NCBI GenBank assembly: GCA_026874595.1
Contig: CM049318.1
Span: forward strand, 16,914,241 to 16,978,240
Origin: Sipunculus nudus
Taxonomy: Eukaryota; Annelida; Sipuncula; Golfingiida; Sipunculidae
Length of the DNA stretch: 64,000 bases
Direction of reading: 5' to 3'
Under the pieces are notes generated by a model, which saw nothing but the letters and a program-made list of their open reading frames with translations, was not told the origin of the DNA and searched no databases. Of the stretch, positions 44,849 through 58,000 are shown in pieces (positions within the stretch are counted from its first letter, which is position 1; every line of letters begins with the position of its first letter). A program made the translations under genes and the position numbers.

Positions 44849-46459
44849 GAGCGAGTTTTGTAACTTGTTTAATGGACTTACTTAATCTTGTTCGCGTTAA
44901 TTGCACTCATTGAACCACATTCATATAGCTGCCCCAACGGCAACAGTATCAGTCGCAATGAACCGGTCAACACTGTTGTTTATTGTTAAGATTATTGGTC
45001 AATGTGCTGAACCCTGCTACGTATTCTCAACCAATCATAGTTAACACAGTGATAAAGGCACCACGGGCCATGAACAAGTTATGCAAATACTTAATCAAAA
45101 GGGCCTAGACGTCGCCAGTGTTATCGCACGCGCACAGACGAATTATATATCAAGAATATATCAAGGAAAAAAGTGATTAATGGTGCACAGAATTGACACA
45201 CGTGTTCTTTGTTCCTATCTAATCTATTAATATTTGTGTATACAAAACTGCGCAATTAGCAATTTATTATTCAACCAGGAAGGTGATTGTTGTCATTATT
45301 CATCAATAAATATAAGAATTCGTGTAAAAAATCCACTTAATCATTGGTGAGGAAAATAAATTATTATTGGACGAGGATGTGACCGTGCTTCACCTGCGCC
45401 ACTCGAGGTATGTGTTGTTGTCATGTACCTGAAATTTGAAGGTTATGATCGGTATTCATGACAAATACGACTTTCGGTAATTTGACAACTTGACAGTAAC
45501 GTTCCGATATCCCACTTCGTAAACTATCATACAGATCAGTCATCAGTACTGGAAAAATAATTACAAAATAAATTCATACAGTCATATATAACTACAGAGA
45601 AAAGGTAGTAATAACACATTTAATTATATACATAAGGTGCCCTGTAATTTCTGTTCATTTTTTTACACATCGAAGTCACAGTAGTACAAATTGTTTTACA
45701 GAAGCACTGTGATGAATATAACGTCAAATGGGAAACCTTTTGTCTGGTACCTACAACTAATTTGAATATATATAAGCTGATCTACCTCTGGTCCTAGCTC
45801 TAATAACACAACGCAGATAACGTGAGAATGCGAGGTATAAATGTTATATGGTAATATTTATCGAGTTTTAAGAAATACTTCTTCATTTAAACGACACGAT
45901 TGGCCAAGAGGTTCCAGGACAATATTGTGAAAATTCCCCTCCCCCCTCCAAAAATAAAAAAAAATAACCCACCGAAAAAGGATATAATTGCATGTAAAGA
46001 ATGAACCTTGTCACACACAGGTGATTCATTAAGCAATGTGGATTAATAATAATAATAATAATAAAAATAATAATATATATATATATATATATAAACATAT
46101 AACATAAAAATTATAAAATGAACAGACGATAAAACACATGTATATCAAGTTACCATTCTTTAACGTACTTTTATAAAAAAAAATTGCAAAATAAGCGATC
46201 AGGTAAAAAATTAAGAATTGTTATTCGGTAAAATCTTTATTAAAATAAGAGAGAGCTTTCATCTAGCGACACTTATTTTATTATGCCCCCTATCTGGATC
46301 TTGCATTTCGTATACAAGGATACCGAGTGCAAAGTGTGCGGAATATAATTAATCACTAGATATCCTGACAAGCACGGAAGGGGTGGGTTGACATACCTGT
46401 CAGAACACACCTGACAAACAACTAAGATAAGAGAATAAGTAAAGAGCGTGGTTTGATGT

Positions 46460-46537
46460 AAAGATTAATATCTACGAGCAACTACTGATTGTACGACAGA
46501 CTACTCCGTCCTTTCTGCCTGCGAGGTTTAACGAGAG
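46460..46537 (+). other. Possible 5' noncoding exon of the large extracellular protein gene
   Basis: A strong donor (GAGAG|GTAAGC at 46538) upstream and an acceptor (CTTATAG before 47078) just ahead of the ATG suggest a 5' UTR intron. The exon start is a guess. Confidence 0.25.
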
Positions 46538-46589
46538 GTAAGCAATTACTTGCTTCTGCACAAAGGTATCATTCGTTAACGGAGTACAT

Positions 46590-46592
<3 letters not shown>

Positions 46593-46670
<78 letters not shown>

Positions 46671-46675
46671 TATAT
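46593..46675. repeat. (CT)n-(TA)n compound microsatellite
   Basis: About 21 CT units followed by TA units, in the presumed 5' UTR intron of the plus-strand gene. Confidence 0.95.
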
Positions 46676-47095
46676 AAAATCATTTATACGTGGTTGCAAA
46701 CAGTGGTGAAAGTTTATGGTGATTTTTCATTTTTTTTTTTAATTAAACCCATCAAAAAGTTTTATCAAGATATTGATAGTGCTCGTTCCAGCACGACTGC
46801 ACGTAGAAAATAATATAACAAATGCAAAATACAAAATAATATTTATTTATTATAGATATTGTGGCTGAAATGTGGCATTAATGCTGATTCGTATTTAGAA
46901 CAAACTTTAAGAGAAAAAATGCTTGCCTAAATAAATACAAGTTATTTTTAAAATTACATCGATCTTGCTTGCCTTTTTAATATATCTATGGTCAATTCTT
47001 GAAATTACATTTATGATACTTAGTTAAGTCAGTTCCTGTACACTCCTTTAAATTTTCAATTATTATTTTCCTTATAGAAAAAGGATACACCCGGT

Positions 47096-47435
47096 ATGAT
47101 GTTACTTTCGTTACGACATCTCATTTTTATGGTCCTCGTGTTATGTCTGGTTGGCCCGGCCTCTTCTAGCTGGTGGTGGGGTCGGAGATGTAATCGCGTG
47201 GACTGTCGCTGGGGAAACTGGTCGCCATGGACAGTATGTAACCACCCGTGTGGTCACTCAGGATCACAGACCCGTAGCAGAAGTATCGCCCAGCATCCGT
47301 CTTGTGGAGGCAGTGGTTGCCATGGTCCTAGTCAGCAAACCCAGGGCTGTAACAGATTCTGTCGTAATGGAGGTACCCAACAGTACGCCCATTGCACATG
47401 CCCTGATGAATTCTGGGGCACCTGCTGTGAACACC
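47096..47435 (+). CDS. Large extracellular protein exon 1 coding part (signal peptide, TSP1, EGF-like)
   Basis: Signal peptide, then CRWGNWSPWTVCNHPCG (TSP1), CRNGG ... HCTCPDEFWGTCCE (EGF-like). Donor C|GTAAGT, phase 1. Confidence 0.88.
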
Positions 47436-49079
47436 GTAAGTTAATGGCGTTTCTGTCCTTTTTTTCTCTAAAACTATTGATTTACCTAAAATTATGTTTA
47501 GTATTTTGGGTTAGAAATTTGTAATGGCTGCATGGTCACATCAGACGAGCAGGTATTTATTTTCTTTCCTAGTCACCTAGCCGAATCACCAATCTGACCT
47601 AATTTAACCAAAAGGAATCCCTTAGAGATTTTATAACACCCGGCCAGAAAACGTGGATATCACAGCACATAGGCTGCTTTTTTTTGTTTATATCGTGTTT
47701 ATAATATGAAGGAGCAGGCCAAGATAATCAAAACAAATTCAACCAGGGCTTCTAGCAGCAAGTCAGATGAGGCAGAGCTTTGCTAATGGAATTTTGCAAC
47801 AAGAAACCATTTAACCTCCGCATAAATGAAATTACCACCTCTGGTTACATTTTTTCCCGTTTGTCTACATTGCTGTCTTTAAAACATGTTGTTAATAAAC
47901 GCTTTCTTACATCCTTCAAGGAGGCGTTATGAGAACTTTATACAACAATAATTACCCTAAGATAATTGATATTTACACAAAGGAGACCAGAAATTACATA
48001 CATTCTAAGGTTAATGGGTACCTTTAAACCCACGACCTCCCACTAAGTAGTGTTCCGCCCTAACCTGTAGGCTAAGTGTTGTCCCTCTCTCAATTTTTAT
48101 TGAAGTAACCGCTAGTATAATGCCTGTTTAACTAAGTAATTATATCTACACAATATCAGACTTCATGACAGGGCATTAGGACACGCTTTCTCTTATTTTT
48201 TTTAATACATGAACATACTGTAATAGTTCCTTATCCTGGGTCATACCACCGGGGAACCCCGAAAGGTGCACCCTTTTAAGAGTGAATAAAGCCCGTTGGG
48301 CCCGTTGGTCACGGCCTTCCTATTAGGTCAGCAGAGCCCTCACCCTGGATTGGCCGTGTTAGACAGGGGTAGCCGGACAGTGAAAAATAAAAACTCACGG
48401 CTTGGCTATTTCCTTTATTCTAATTTTCCAAGGGAGGTTTATGGCAGACCTAGAAGCAGACTCCCCCGGAGCAGGTGCATATGTTATTAAAAAAAACATG
48501 TTCGTCCTGACTGCATTAGGGTTTGTGTTTTCTGTTCTTCTTCGATTTTGCATAAATGATAAATTTACGATATTTATATAACAGATACACATAAAGGCAA
48601 AAAAATTGAAATTTGATGAGCATTGAATAATTATTTGCAACAATGATCCATGCAACGGAAAGGATTCAGGTAAAGAAGAATAAAGACAAGTCGTGCATTG
48701 TATGTTAGAATTGCGACTGTACTGCGAAGCTTTTATGTACACTCTTTGGTGCTAGGAAACTTATAATATTGGACATATTACACTCACGCACACACACACA
48801 CACATACATATCCTGTCTCCTCCCTGTCATTGACACCCCAGAGCCCTGTTTTCACGTGGATAAAAACAGGCCAGTCCAGACAAGACATCAGACAGATTAA
48901 TGGGTATAGCTGGCAAGCCAGCCCCGTTGACCTAGCGAAGGATCACACTTTCAGCTTTGTTTACAGTAAGTCACTCGCTCTGACGTAGGCTACAGGGGTA
49001 GCTGGAAATTTAGCAACAATCTGTTCTTGTTATCCAAATAATATGATTGTTTGATGTCTCTCTTCTTTTTATGTTCATT

Positions 49080-49136
<57 letters not shown>

Positions 49137-52100
49137 TCTTGGGTTCGAATCCCACTGCCAGTGAACCACTTTTCTGTGTATACCCTTTCCATCAATATAT
49201 ATATATATCGTATTACCTCTCGGAAGCAAGCACACACACTATTGTGATTGCTGAAATATATTTTATCCTGGAACCCAATGTGTCTCATTTTTTCGTTCTC
49301 CACATCGTTGTGACAGCTTTCATTTTAACCTTGCAGCCTGTACCCGGATAGAGAACTGTCGGCATCGGGTCTGCACCAATGGCACCAACCACCAGTGTAG
49401 GACTTGTATGTATTCCTACACTCCCGAAATCAGGGCTTACAGAAAGAAAAACGCGGACGGATACATTCACAGAATATGTGAACGTAAGTAGTTCCCGAAC
49501 AGAGTCTGTATTATCATTAATTCCTTTACTGATTACGTTGACATATTTCAAAATTGTAACAAAAAATATAAACTAAAACTTGTAAACTAAGAGAAAAGAA
49601 GCTGTATCTTTTCTATATATCCATTACAAAGCTAATAATAATGCTACTTTAGGTGTCTATCTGTTATTTTTAATTGGGCTTATCAGGCACGTCAAGGATT
49701 TTCAATGTTGCTTCTCTCTTAACGGATCAACAGGAAGACCACACGATATAACTAAGCCGCACTCTAGTTCAAGATTTCTTTTTAAAGTTGACTAAAAGAT
49801 TAAAAATATAAATTTCTTAGCTAAATTTCAGGTGTTTGTTCCTGGCGTCCGAACAGTTGTTTCTGCTACCCCGGGACCTGTTCACCCCGGGGTGTTCCCG
49901 ACAGCTGTCGATGTGCTCCAGGGTTTCAGGCACCAAACAATAACTGCATGAACAGTGTGTTATTATTTGCTTTTACTAACCGAAAGCGGTGCACATTCCA
50001 GTTTCTTTAAACAGCGTTATAATAAATATGTTAAGCGCCGACGTAATGATGAATTGGTAGACGCTATTTTAATATCATATATTGATACGTTTATTATTTA
50101 ATAGATTTCCATACACGTACAACATTTATCTCCCCAGCTGATCTTGTTATTGATATCATTTGTTAATTATTATTATTATTATTGTTATTATTTCCAATTT
50201 CCTTCGAACCACATATGACTCACTTAACTTTATAGCACTCTGTAAAAGCAGCCTTGTAAGAAGCTATGGGAAAAGGGGGGAATGGTAGTATTGATCGGAA
50301 CTGTACTGTGAGGTGCACTGGCACTTGTAAATTTTCTACCTTTTTTGCCAGTATTAGTTGAAATTATGATATATTATGAATGAAAAATATCATGTTGCTC
50401 TAATGCTGACTATTATGATGTTAATTATTTTTGAGTAGACAAGAAATTGTACATGTCATGGCGGTAATACTTAAATCTGAGAAGTTTTTACCAATAGTCT
50501 TTAAAGGCCACCAAAAATAACATGCTTTGCATATTATACAAATTATACATCATTATATATATAATTGTAGTCGTAAACAATCCGAATATAACGCACTGCC
50601 AGGGTCAACTGAAAACGAAAACGGGCGGAACAGTGACAGAGTTCAAAGATGTTGATTGTAACCACCAGTCACTGACCATGTACACCAACCTCAATGCTAA
50701 TCACCTGGAGGTAAGCCATGTGATATTTAAGTTAATACAGACTGCATACATCATAGATATTTGCTGCATTTTGCACGAGCTATATGCAGTATATTTGCTG
50801 CAATTAGAATAAGGCCTACACAAACTGATGTTGGCTGGCCTGAGCTTAGGCCAGAGCCTTGAATATTGTGAAACCAATATCTTACTAAAAATTACTTTAC
50901 GCATATTAAAAATTAATAAAACAAAAATACAGGTTTTACAAAAATGATAAATAACATTGAACTTAATCTTGACTATAACATTTACATGTCACGAATGTCA
51001 CGAAGGTACTGACACTATGTACAGGAAATCCACGCATTTTTACAGTTGGACTGGCAGACCAATTTCATTGGACCTAACATGACGGAATTTCCGTTACCAT
51101 ACTACGTGCACGACTTTGCCGTAGGTGTAGTACAGGCGGGAGTATCATGGAGTATAAACAAAGGTAGTATTGATGTTTATTTTATTTGACACTGAAACTA
51201 ACCTTTAGTAGGTAATTTAATATTTAGTAAGTAGTGGGTGTGTTCTGGGTGAAATATATCTTACTTTTATGTATTCCAAAGCAGAAACGTATGTTATATT
51301 ACATTTATTTTTATAAGTTAAATTTAAATATTGAAAAAAAAAAATTATAAATAAAATTTCATAATATGTGCATAGTATATTTATTGTAGTTATGTACCGG
51401 GGAAGATAAATTGCATATGCATAAATTTGAAATTTACAATTAGTCATGAAATGACTATTTTAGTTCTTACGTTTGTGCTGCTGCATACTTTACCCTTAAA
51501 GCAGGTGTTCGGAACAACACGTCAAATTTACCTAATGGTACGTCGTGTTATCTGAACGACACGTCATGTTATCTTAACGACACATCTGATGAGCTGAAAG
51601 AAACGTCGGGTTATCTGAACTGCATCGGCAATTTCTCAGAGACCAATCCAAACAGGAACCTGCACCACTGTCAGAAAGAAATAGACTTTGAACAGCCTTG
51701 GAGTCACGGCGACAGGTAGATTAAAAAGAGGAAACTATATGTTCGGCCAGAGACAAACCGATATTATTTCTAATTAATACTGAGAGAAAGGATGATTGTG
51801 TTTCATAAATAAGTAACTTTGCTTGAAACATGTGGAAAAAAAATTATATTTAGAAACTTTTTTCATAAACTAAATGTTTCTTTGTTCGTATGTTTTTTTC
51901 CCCAAGATGGATATTAGTTTTCGCAAGTTTCACTTGCTTATTAGTTAGTCAATGCATAACAAACATTATCTTAATTATAGATAATGTTGGAGACGTTATT
52001 GTTAGCCCATGTGTACCTTTCTTGTAACTTTGCTTTCTGTTGCAACATTCTCTTGTAGGTTATTGTATTGCTTTTATGTTGTCTGAATTTCTTATTTTGG

Positions 52101-54130
52101 ACTTTTCCTTGCAAACTTTCATGTTCCTTTGTAGAATGATCTTACAGTTGAACCTTTTCTGTTGCAGCAAGATTCTGTTTGAGATAAATATTGTACTTAC
52201 AAACATCTTTTGTGGAAAACGCGTTTATTGAGACACTCTTTTGCAGACTGACAGTTATACCTCAAGTCAGGAATGGCGGGTTTGTTCGCCTGAAGAACTA
52301 CGACAGAGGTATAGAATATGTCCCCGGACCAAACAGGTTTTACGGAGGTCGCACCTTCAACCACACGGCCATAGTGGTGTTTGACTTCCGGTCTCCTGTG
52401 CACTGCTCCGTAAATATACCATGTGAGCAGAAGTTCCTTGACCTGGGAAACCCTTATACAAAACAAGTAAGTCGAAAAGCATAATAATTGGTCTGTGCAT
52501 CAGGTGTGTGCAAACATTAGGTATAAATGAAGCCGGATTAACCTTCTAGTACTGCATCAGAATTCTACTCGACATTCCCGGAACTTAAGCAAAAGGAATA
52601 TCTTTCCTTCTTCGGTGTTTCTTGTAGACTGTGACAGACGAATATATTTTGTTATAAAATTATATTGTAGATCAATTAAAACAAGGTAGAATACGCTTCT
52701 GATGTAACTCCACAATTCTAGGGATTTCCATATATTTATGTTCTTTGGTAATGCTTAGGATAAACAAGATTTTATATTTTAACAGTCGAGAGAAATAATT
52801 TCATGAGCATCTTACTGTGATTTACAAAAATGAGGTGTTAATTTGAGTACCCTACCGTCACTTTGAGCAACCCAATCCTATGGTTCCTAAAATTTCACCC
52901 AGACCGCTGCTTTACTGTTTCTTTGCTGGAGAATTCTAACGTCAACATTGGCATGTTATTATACAGAACACGGTTAAAGCTGTATACGAGGGCTGGTCTG
53001 ATCTCCCGTCTGGCGTGAAGAAATTCGAACTCGAGGTGTTTAAGATGAAACCGTATGGAGATGTCCTCGGCAACGAACAGGGCCCTTTGGTTAAAATAGA
53101 CACACCACCAGAAAACACGAACTGTTCGGTCAACTTAACAGAGCCAGGTGAGTGGCAGATAACAAAACCTCTTCCGCCATTCTAACAACACACGATATGT
53201 TACTTTTATGAAAACACACGAGTCATTCCTTTATCATCCCCTTGATTTGTTCCTTTTCTATAGAACAGCATAGATTGCTACCAATAAAAACCGTACACTC
53301 CGTACCCAAAACACAGACAAAATATCAATATTCGCAATAGATCAGTGATGCGAGTTAGATGTTATTACATTGGCACCTTTTGAAATTAGTGCAAGTCTCC
53401 TACATTCGATAGCTCTTTAGCGTATGGTTCCTCAGGTACGAGTAATTTAAGAATAGACTGATCAATCTATAGCAAGAAAAGATTAGGTTTTCTGGTAAAG
53501 GTGACTAGTCATTGATTGTAGTGACATTTATACGCATGTCTGCTTTCACTGGTTCACCCGAAGATAGTTTTACAAGAATGAAGACATTGTTATTAACCCA
53601 GATCTGCGTGTTTAGGGATGTACTGTTTTGTCCTTGCGGTGGACGATAATGCCGGAAACCACCGCTACTCCCGCTCCTTCCTCCTGTTTGATAACGTCAA
53701 CTCGGTCCAGGTCTCTTCTCATGGCAACACAGCAATCAGAGTGACGTCAGCGGCGGCCAACACGTCATATACCTGGATCACCGACTTGTCACAGCAGGTT
53801 AGTGACGTACTTTTGAGGCACTGGTTTTCTGATGAGTTTTGTTAAAGGACGAGTTGCCTTTATGACGAGTGTGCCTCAGGTCAACTGAGGCAATACTGAG
53901 AACAAACACTTGTTCTATACATTGTAAACCAGGTTAAGAAACTGATTCCAGAATACTGTGAAAAATGGGTTGGACTATTTAGAGAACCATTTCAGACGAT
54001 TTTAAAGTAACTTGGCTGCCATGGATAACTAATCATATAATTGTATATTCAATATAAGTCCGTCCATATGTGCAGGTAGGATTGGAGGAAGTCAATCTTT
54101 GTTTGTTCAGTTATGGAGGGAATTACTGGC

Positions 54131-54197
<67 letters not shown>

Positions 54198-55032
54198 ACA
54201 ATGTGGGGCTATTTGGATACTTTTAAACAAACAAAAGTTCTGGTGCATTCCCCACCGAATCGTCCCAAATGCCTTTATCATGAAAAAAAACACCGAAGAC
54301 GTATTAATTTTTATCCTTTGAAGTCGATGAAAAGAAATTAAAATACTGTTCATACTCAGATATCGGGGTAAAGGTGTGACAATATTCAGAAATAATACAC
54401 AATTTCGTCTTTTCGAAGTGACTTTAGGACTTACGGGACCAGTCTCTTAAAAAAATCTACCATTTTTGTTCAATTGAAGATATATATTTCGAATGTTTTA
54501 TTTGGGTAGACGCTTCATCGACGCAAAGGTAACTCGGTCTCGGTTTCATGTTATAAAAATACTTTACCACAGGTGCGAGTTGACTGGAAGGGACATTTTA
54601 TGAACCAGTTCCACAATGAACACAAGTTGCTGGCCGCCATCCGCCCTCACTCCCCGGCTGTTGATGAGGGGTACGAAGTCAGGAAAGGTCAACCGCCAGG
54701 GGTCAGGTCCATGGAAGCAATCCCTAACGTCAACGGCGTGACGTCATATCATGTGCAGCCCCTAGTAGACAAAAACGGGGGTGTCAACACCACAGAACCC
54801 ACCGGGAACTGGACAGCCATTCCGAATTTCCAGGTACCTGATTTATTAAAGAAGAGTCTGTATACCTTGAGTTTGGAATATAAGTAGTTAATTTACATCT
54901 TGCTGATGAATGTCCAAGGAACTGAGTTTCTATTTGGACATATGCAAGTAAACCTCCAAGTCAGCCAAATAGCAGTACCATTCATTCACTTAAATCTAAC
55001 GGTTAACGCATGTCGTCCCTCGGGAATATGTC

Positions 55033-55082
<50 letters not shown>

Positions 55083-58000
55083 CAAGCCTTTTCGGGCATT
55101 AATGAAATATACATATAGTGGGGGGGGGGGGTATTACAACGATTGCATATGTTTCTTTCATGCATTAACTGGCGAATAAACGAATTACATAATGAATCAA
55201 GCAAGTTCAACACCCTGAGAAACTTTTGTTTTGTTTAGAGCGAAGCCTTGTCCATGTCAATTCCTCGATCAGACGGAGATTCTCTACGCCTGCACGTCAA
55301 GGCAAAAGACGTCATTGGAAACGAAGCCATAGACAGTGTACTGGTACACATTGACAGTTCCCCGCCAGAGGTCACCATAATCGGCCTGAGCAAAAACGGC
55401 CATCGAGGTCTGGCAGTGCATAAATCTACAGATCTCTTTGATATGAAGTATGTCTTATTTTATCCGTATAATATACCAAATCGAATTATGTTTTCTTTAA
55501 CGTTCTGAATAAAATAAAATTAACATTTTTTTAAAATTGATAATGAGGCCAAGAAAGCAATCAAGACAGATGTGCATTTATCAGAAAATCTAATAAAACT
55601 TAACAAAAATGTTTCTATTTAAAAAAAAAAATTTAGAAATATAGTTGATATGATGATTTACTATGAAACTCTTTCAATTAGTCTCTCTTTAATACATCAA
55701 ATATAAATAATGACAGGTTAGAGGTGGAAGCATATGATGACCACAGTGGCTTGTTTACCATCGCTTGGTCACTTCACGACCTTGCTGACTCCACCAGGGT
55801 CCACGGCTCGGGTCACCTGGCTGTTGTCAGGACAAATGTAAGGTTTTACTCCGTTCAATAAACCTTACTTAGAAAACGTTATTTGGTTAAAAGCATGGTT
55901 GGTAATCCTAAGGATATATGTAAATTAATTTACAAAAGGAATCACAAATCAACACAGCAAAATCTCGCAAAGTTAACACTCTTTAAGAAAGGAAAAATAC
56001 TAAGTATACTTTTGGTGATATACATAAAATTGAAAATTCATAATATGAAAAACCAATCTGTAATACTAAAGATGTTTTATTTGTCTGTCTGTACTATTAA
56101 CAGCCTGGTGGTACCTGTGAACCGCCGTCTTGCGCATGCGTGCCAGCCACGCAGATGTGCTATCAGAGAAATTACACGGTAGAGCTAGATCCGAGCAAGA
56201 TGTCAATACCGGAAGGTAGCCATGACCATGATTACATGTACACTGTCAACGTCACCAACAATGCCAAACTGATCACCGTCACTACATTCAAGGTAGCCAC
56301 GTTAAGTTTGTCTAATATACATAAATTCTGAATTAATGAGTACAGTACAGTACTAATTATTTCCAGTATCGGATGCCAACGTTGAATTCTAGCGCCATCT
56401 AGTCCATTTATTTAAATTATTTGTGTTACCTTTATATTTTAACAATAATAGCTATAGAATCACATTGCTTTCACGTCCTTACATCAGCCCATTCATCTGT
56501 AAATGAAAGTTTCTGTACATTCAATCTAACATTCAATGTAATAATGACTTAAGAAGTCACAGGAGTGGCTGAAAAATATAATCTCTCAAAAAAATTCTTC
56601 TCTTCCTGATGTGTCTCCTTAGGTTACCGTGGATACTAGCCCGCCACACACTGGCGTTGTTAAAGACGGTCTTCCTGATTCACCGGATGTTGATTTTCAA
56701 AGTCACATGACCCAGCATGCATCATGGGAAGGCTTCTTTGACAAGGAGAGTGGGGTCATGCTGTACAAGTATGGGTTTGCAGACGGTTGTTTAAAAGCTG
56801 ATGACTTTGCACCGACCTCCCAGAAGGTAGGCGTTTCATTGGAATACATGTATTTATGAGTTTATAGACCTATGACATATGTGAAAAATACTGTTTCGTG
56901 ATTCATTGCATTGGGAAAGGAACAACTAGGCTGCAGTATGGCCTATAGTACGCTCTGGGTTTCTTTGGTCTATAGTCTATCGGTTTCTCTTAAATTTTCT
57001 CTATAAAGACTGACAAATAAACATATATGTCATTTAGGTAAACAGTACCCAGAACACGTGGGTCAGTAGGTCTTTGTTACGACCAGGGAAGTATCACGTG
57101 ACGGTAGTGGCGTACAACCACGCTTCAGACCCGTCATCGCCCGTCTGTTCAGACGGGGTGGTAGTTGACGTCACACCGCCCAGGCTGAGTGACCTATCGG
57201 TGGAAGGGCTCTTTGTCCACGAGGCTGTGGTTACTGATAATACAACACAAGAGACGTATTACCTGAGTGGAGACCGGAAGCTGATTCTGCTCAATAATCC
57301 CAGCTCGGAGTGCAGGTTGGTTCGTTAAACGTGTGAGCCTTTAATAATAATGTGTTATAAATTACAAATACAAAAAAAATGATTCAGCTTGCATCACCAA
57401 CATTTGACTGCTACTGAATTTATTTATATAAAACTGAGTTCAAACATTAAAACTGCTTATAAGCTACTTTTTGTCAAATATGCGAACAGATACATCTGAA
57501 ATATTACGTACAAAAAGAAGTAACACACGAAGTCTCGTATATCATCCCATATTAATTATCAGAATGGAGAAACAGATAAAAATGTACAGAACTCTGCCAA
57601 TTGTAATGAATCATTAGAATATTTGGTATTAATGTTTAATAGTGGTAAATTAAGCGGACAGGATAAGTGCACCAACTGGTTAAATAAACACTCTCCCTTC
57701 CTCTTGTAAAAAAATTATTTGTTCAAATTCCAAGGCTTTTTACACATATTATGTAAAAGAAATGACTGTGTTCTTGGAGAAAAAGTTAAAATTTTCTTAT
57801 TTCTCATATTTAATTGAATTACCTATGATTACACTGAACAGAAATGGTTCTGAGGTAAACATAGACAGCTACGTCATTCAACGGTACGACAATGGGACAA
57901 GGAAAACAAGGTCCCTGTCACCGGAACTATGCAGCCAGCTAGCGGGGGCTGTCAGGACAGAATACTTAGAGTCCGAACATAAGGTAATAAACTGATCACT

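Larger units (their letters stand above)
44849..47077. promoter_or_regulatory. Spacer between divergently transcribed lysozyme and large extracellular protein genes
   Basis: 2.2 kb holding both promoters. Contains (AAT)n/(TA)n at 46043-46091 and (CT)n-(TA)n at 46593-46675. No clear TATA box was seen for either gene. Confidence 0.5.
47436..49336. other. Intron 1 (coding) of the large extracellular protein gene
   Basis: Holds the dispersed repeat at 48241-48470, a CA run near 48790 and a SINE fragment with (TA)n at 49083-49210. No further exon fits. Confidence 0.6.

Noticed and set aside
47151-47444. 97-codon ORF overlapping exon 1 of the large extracellular protein gene
   Set aside because: Frame shadow; the other frame has the signal peptide, TSP1 and correct splice phase.
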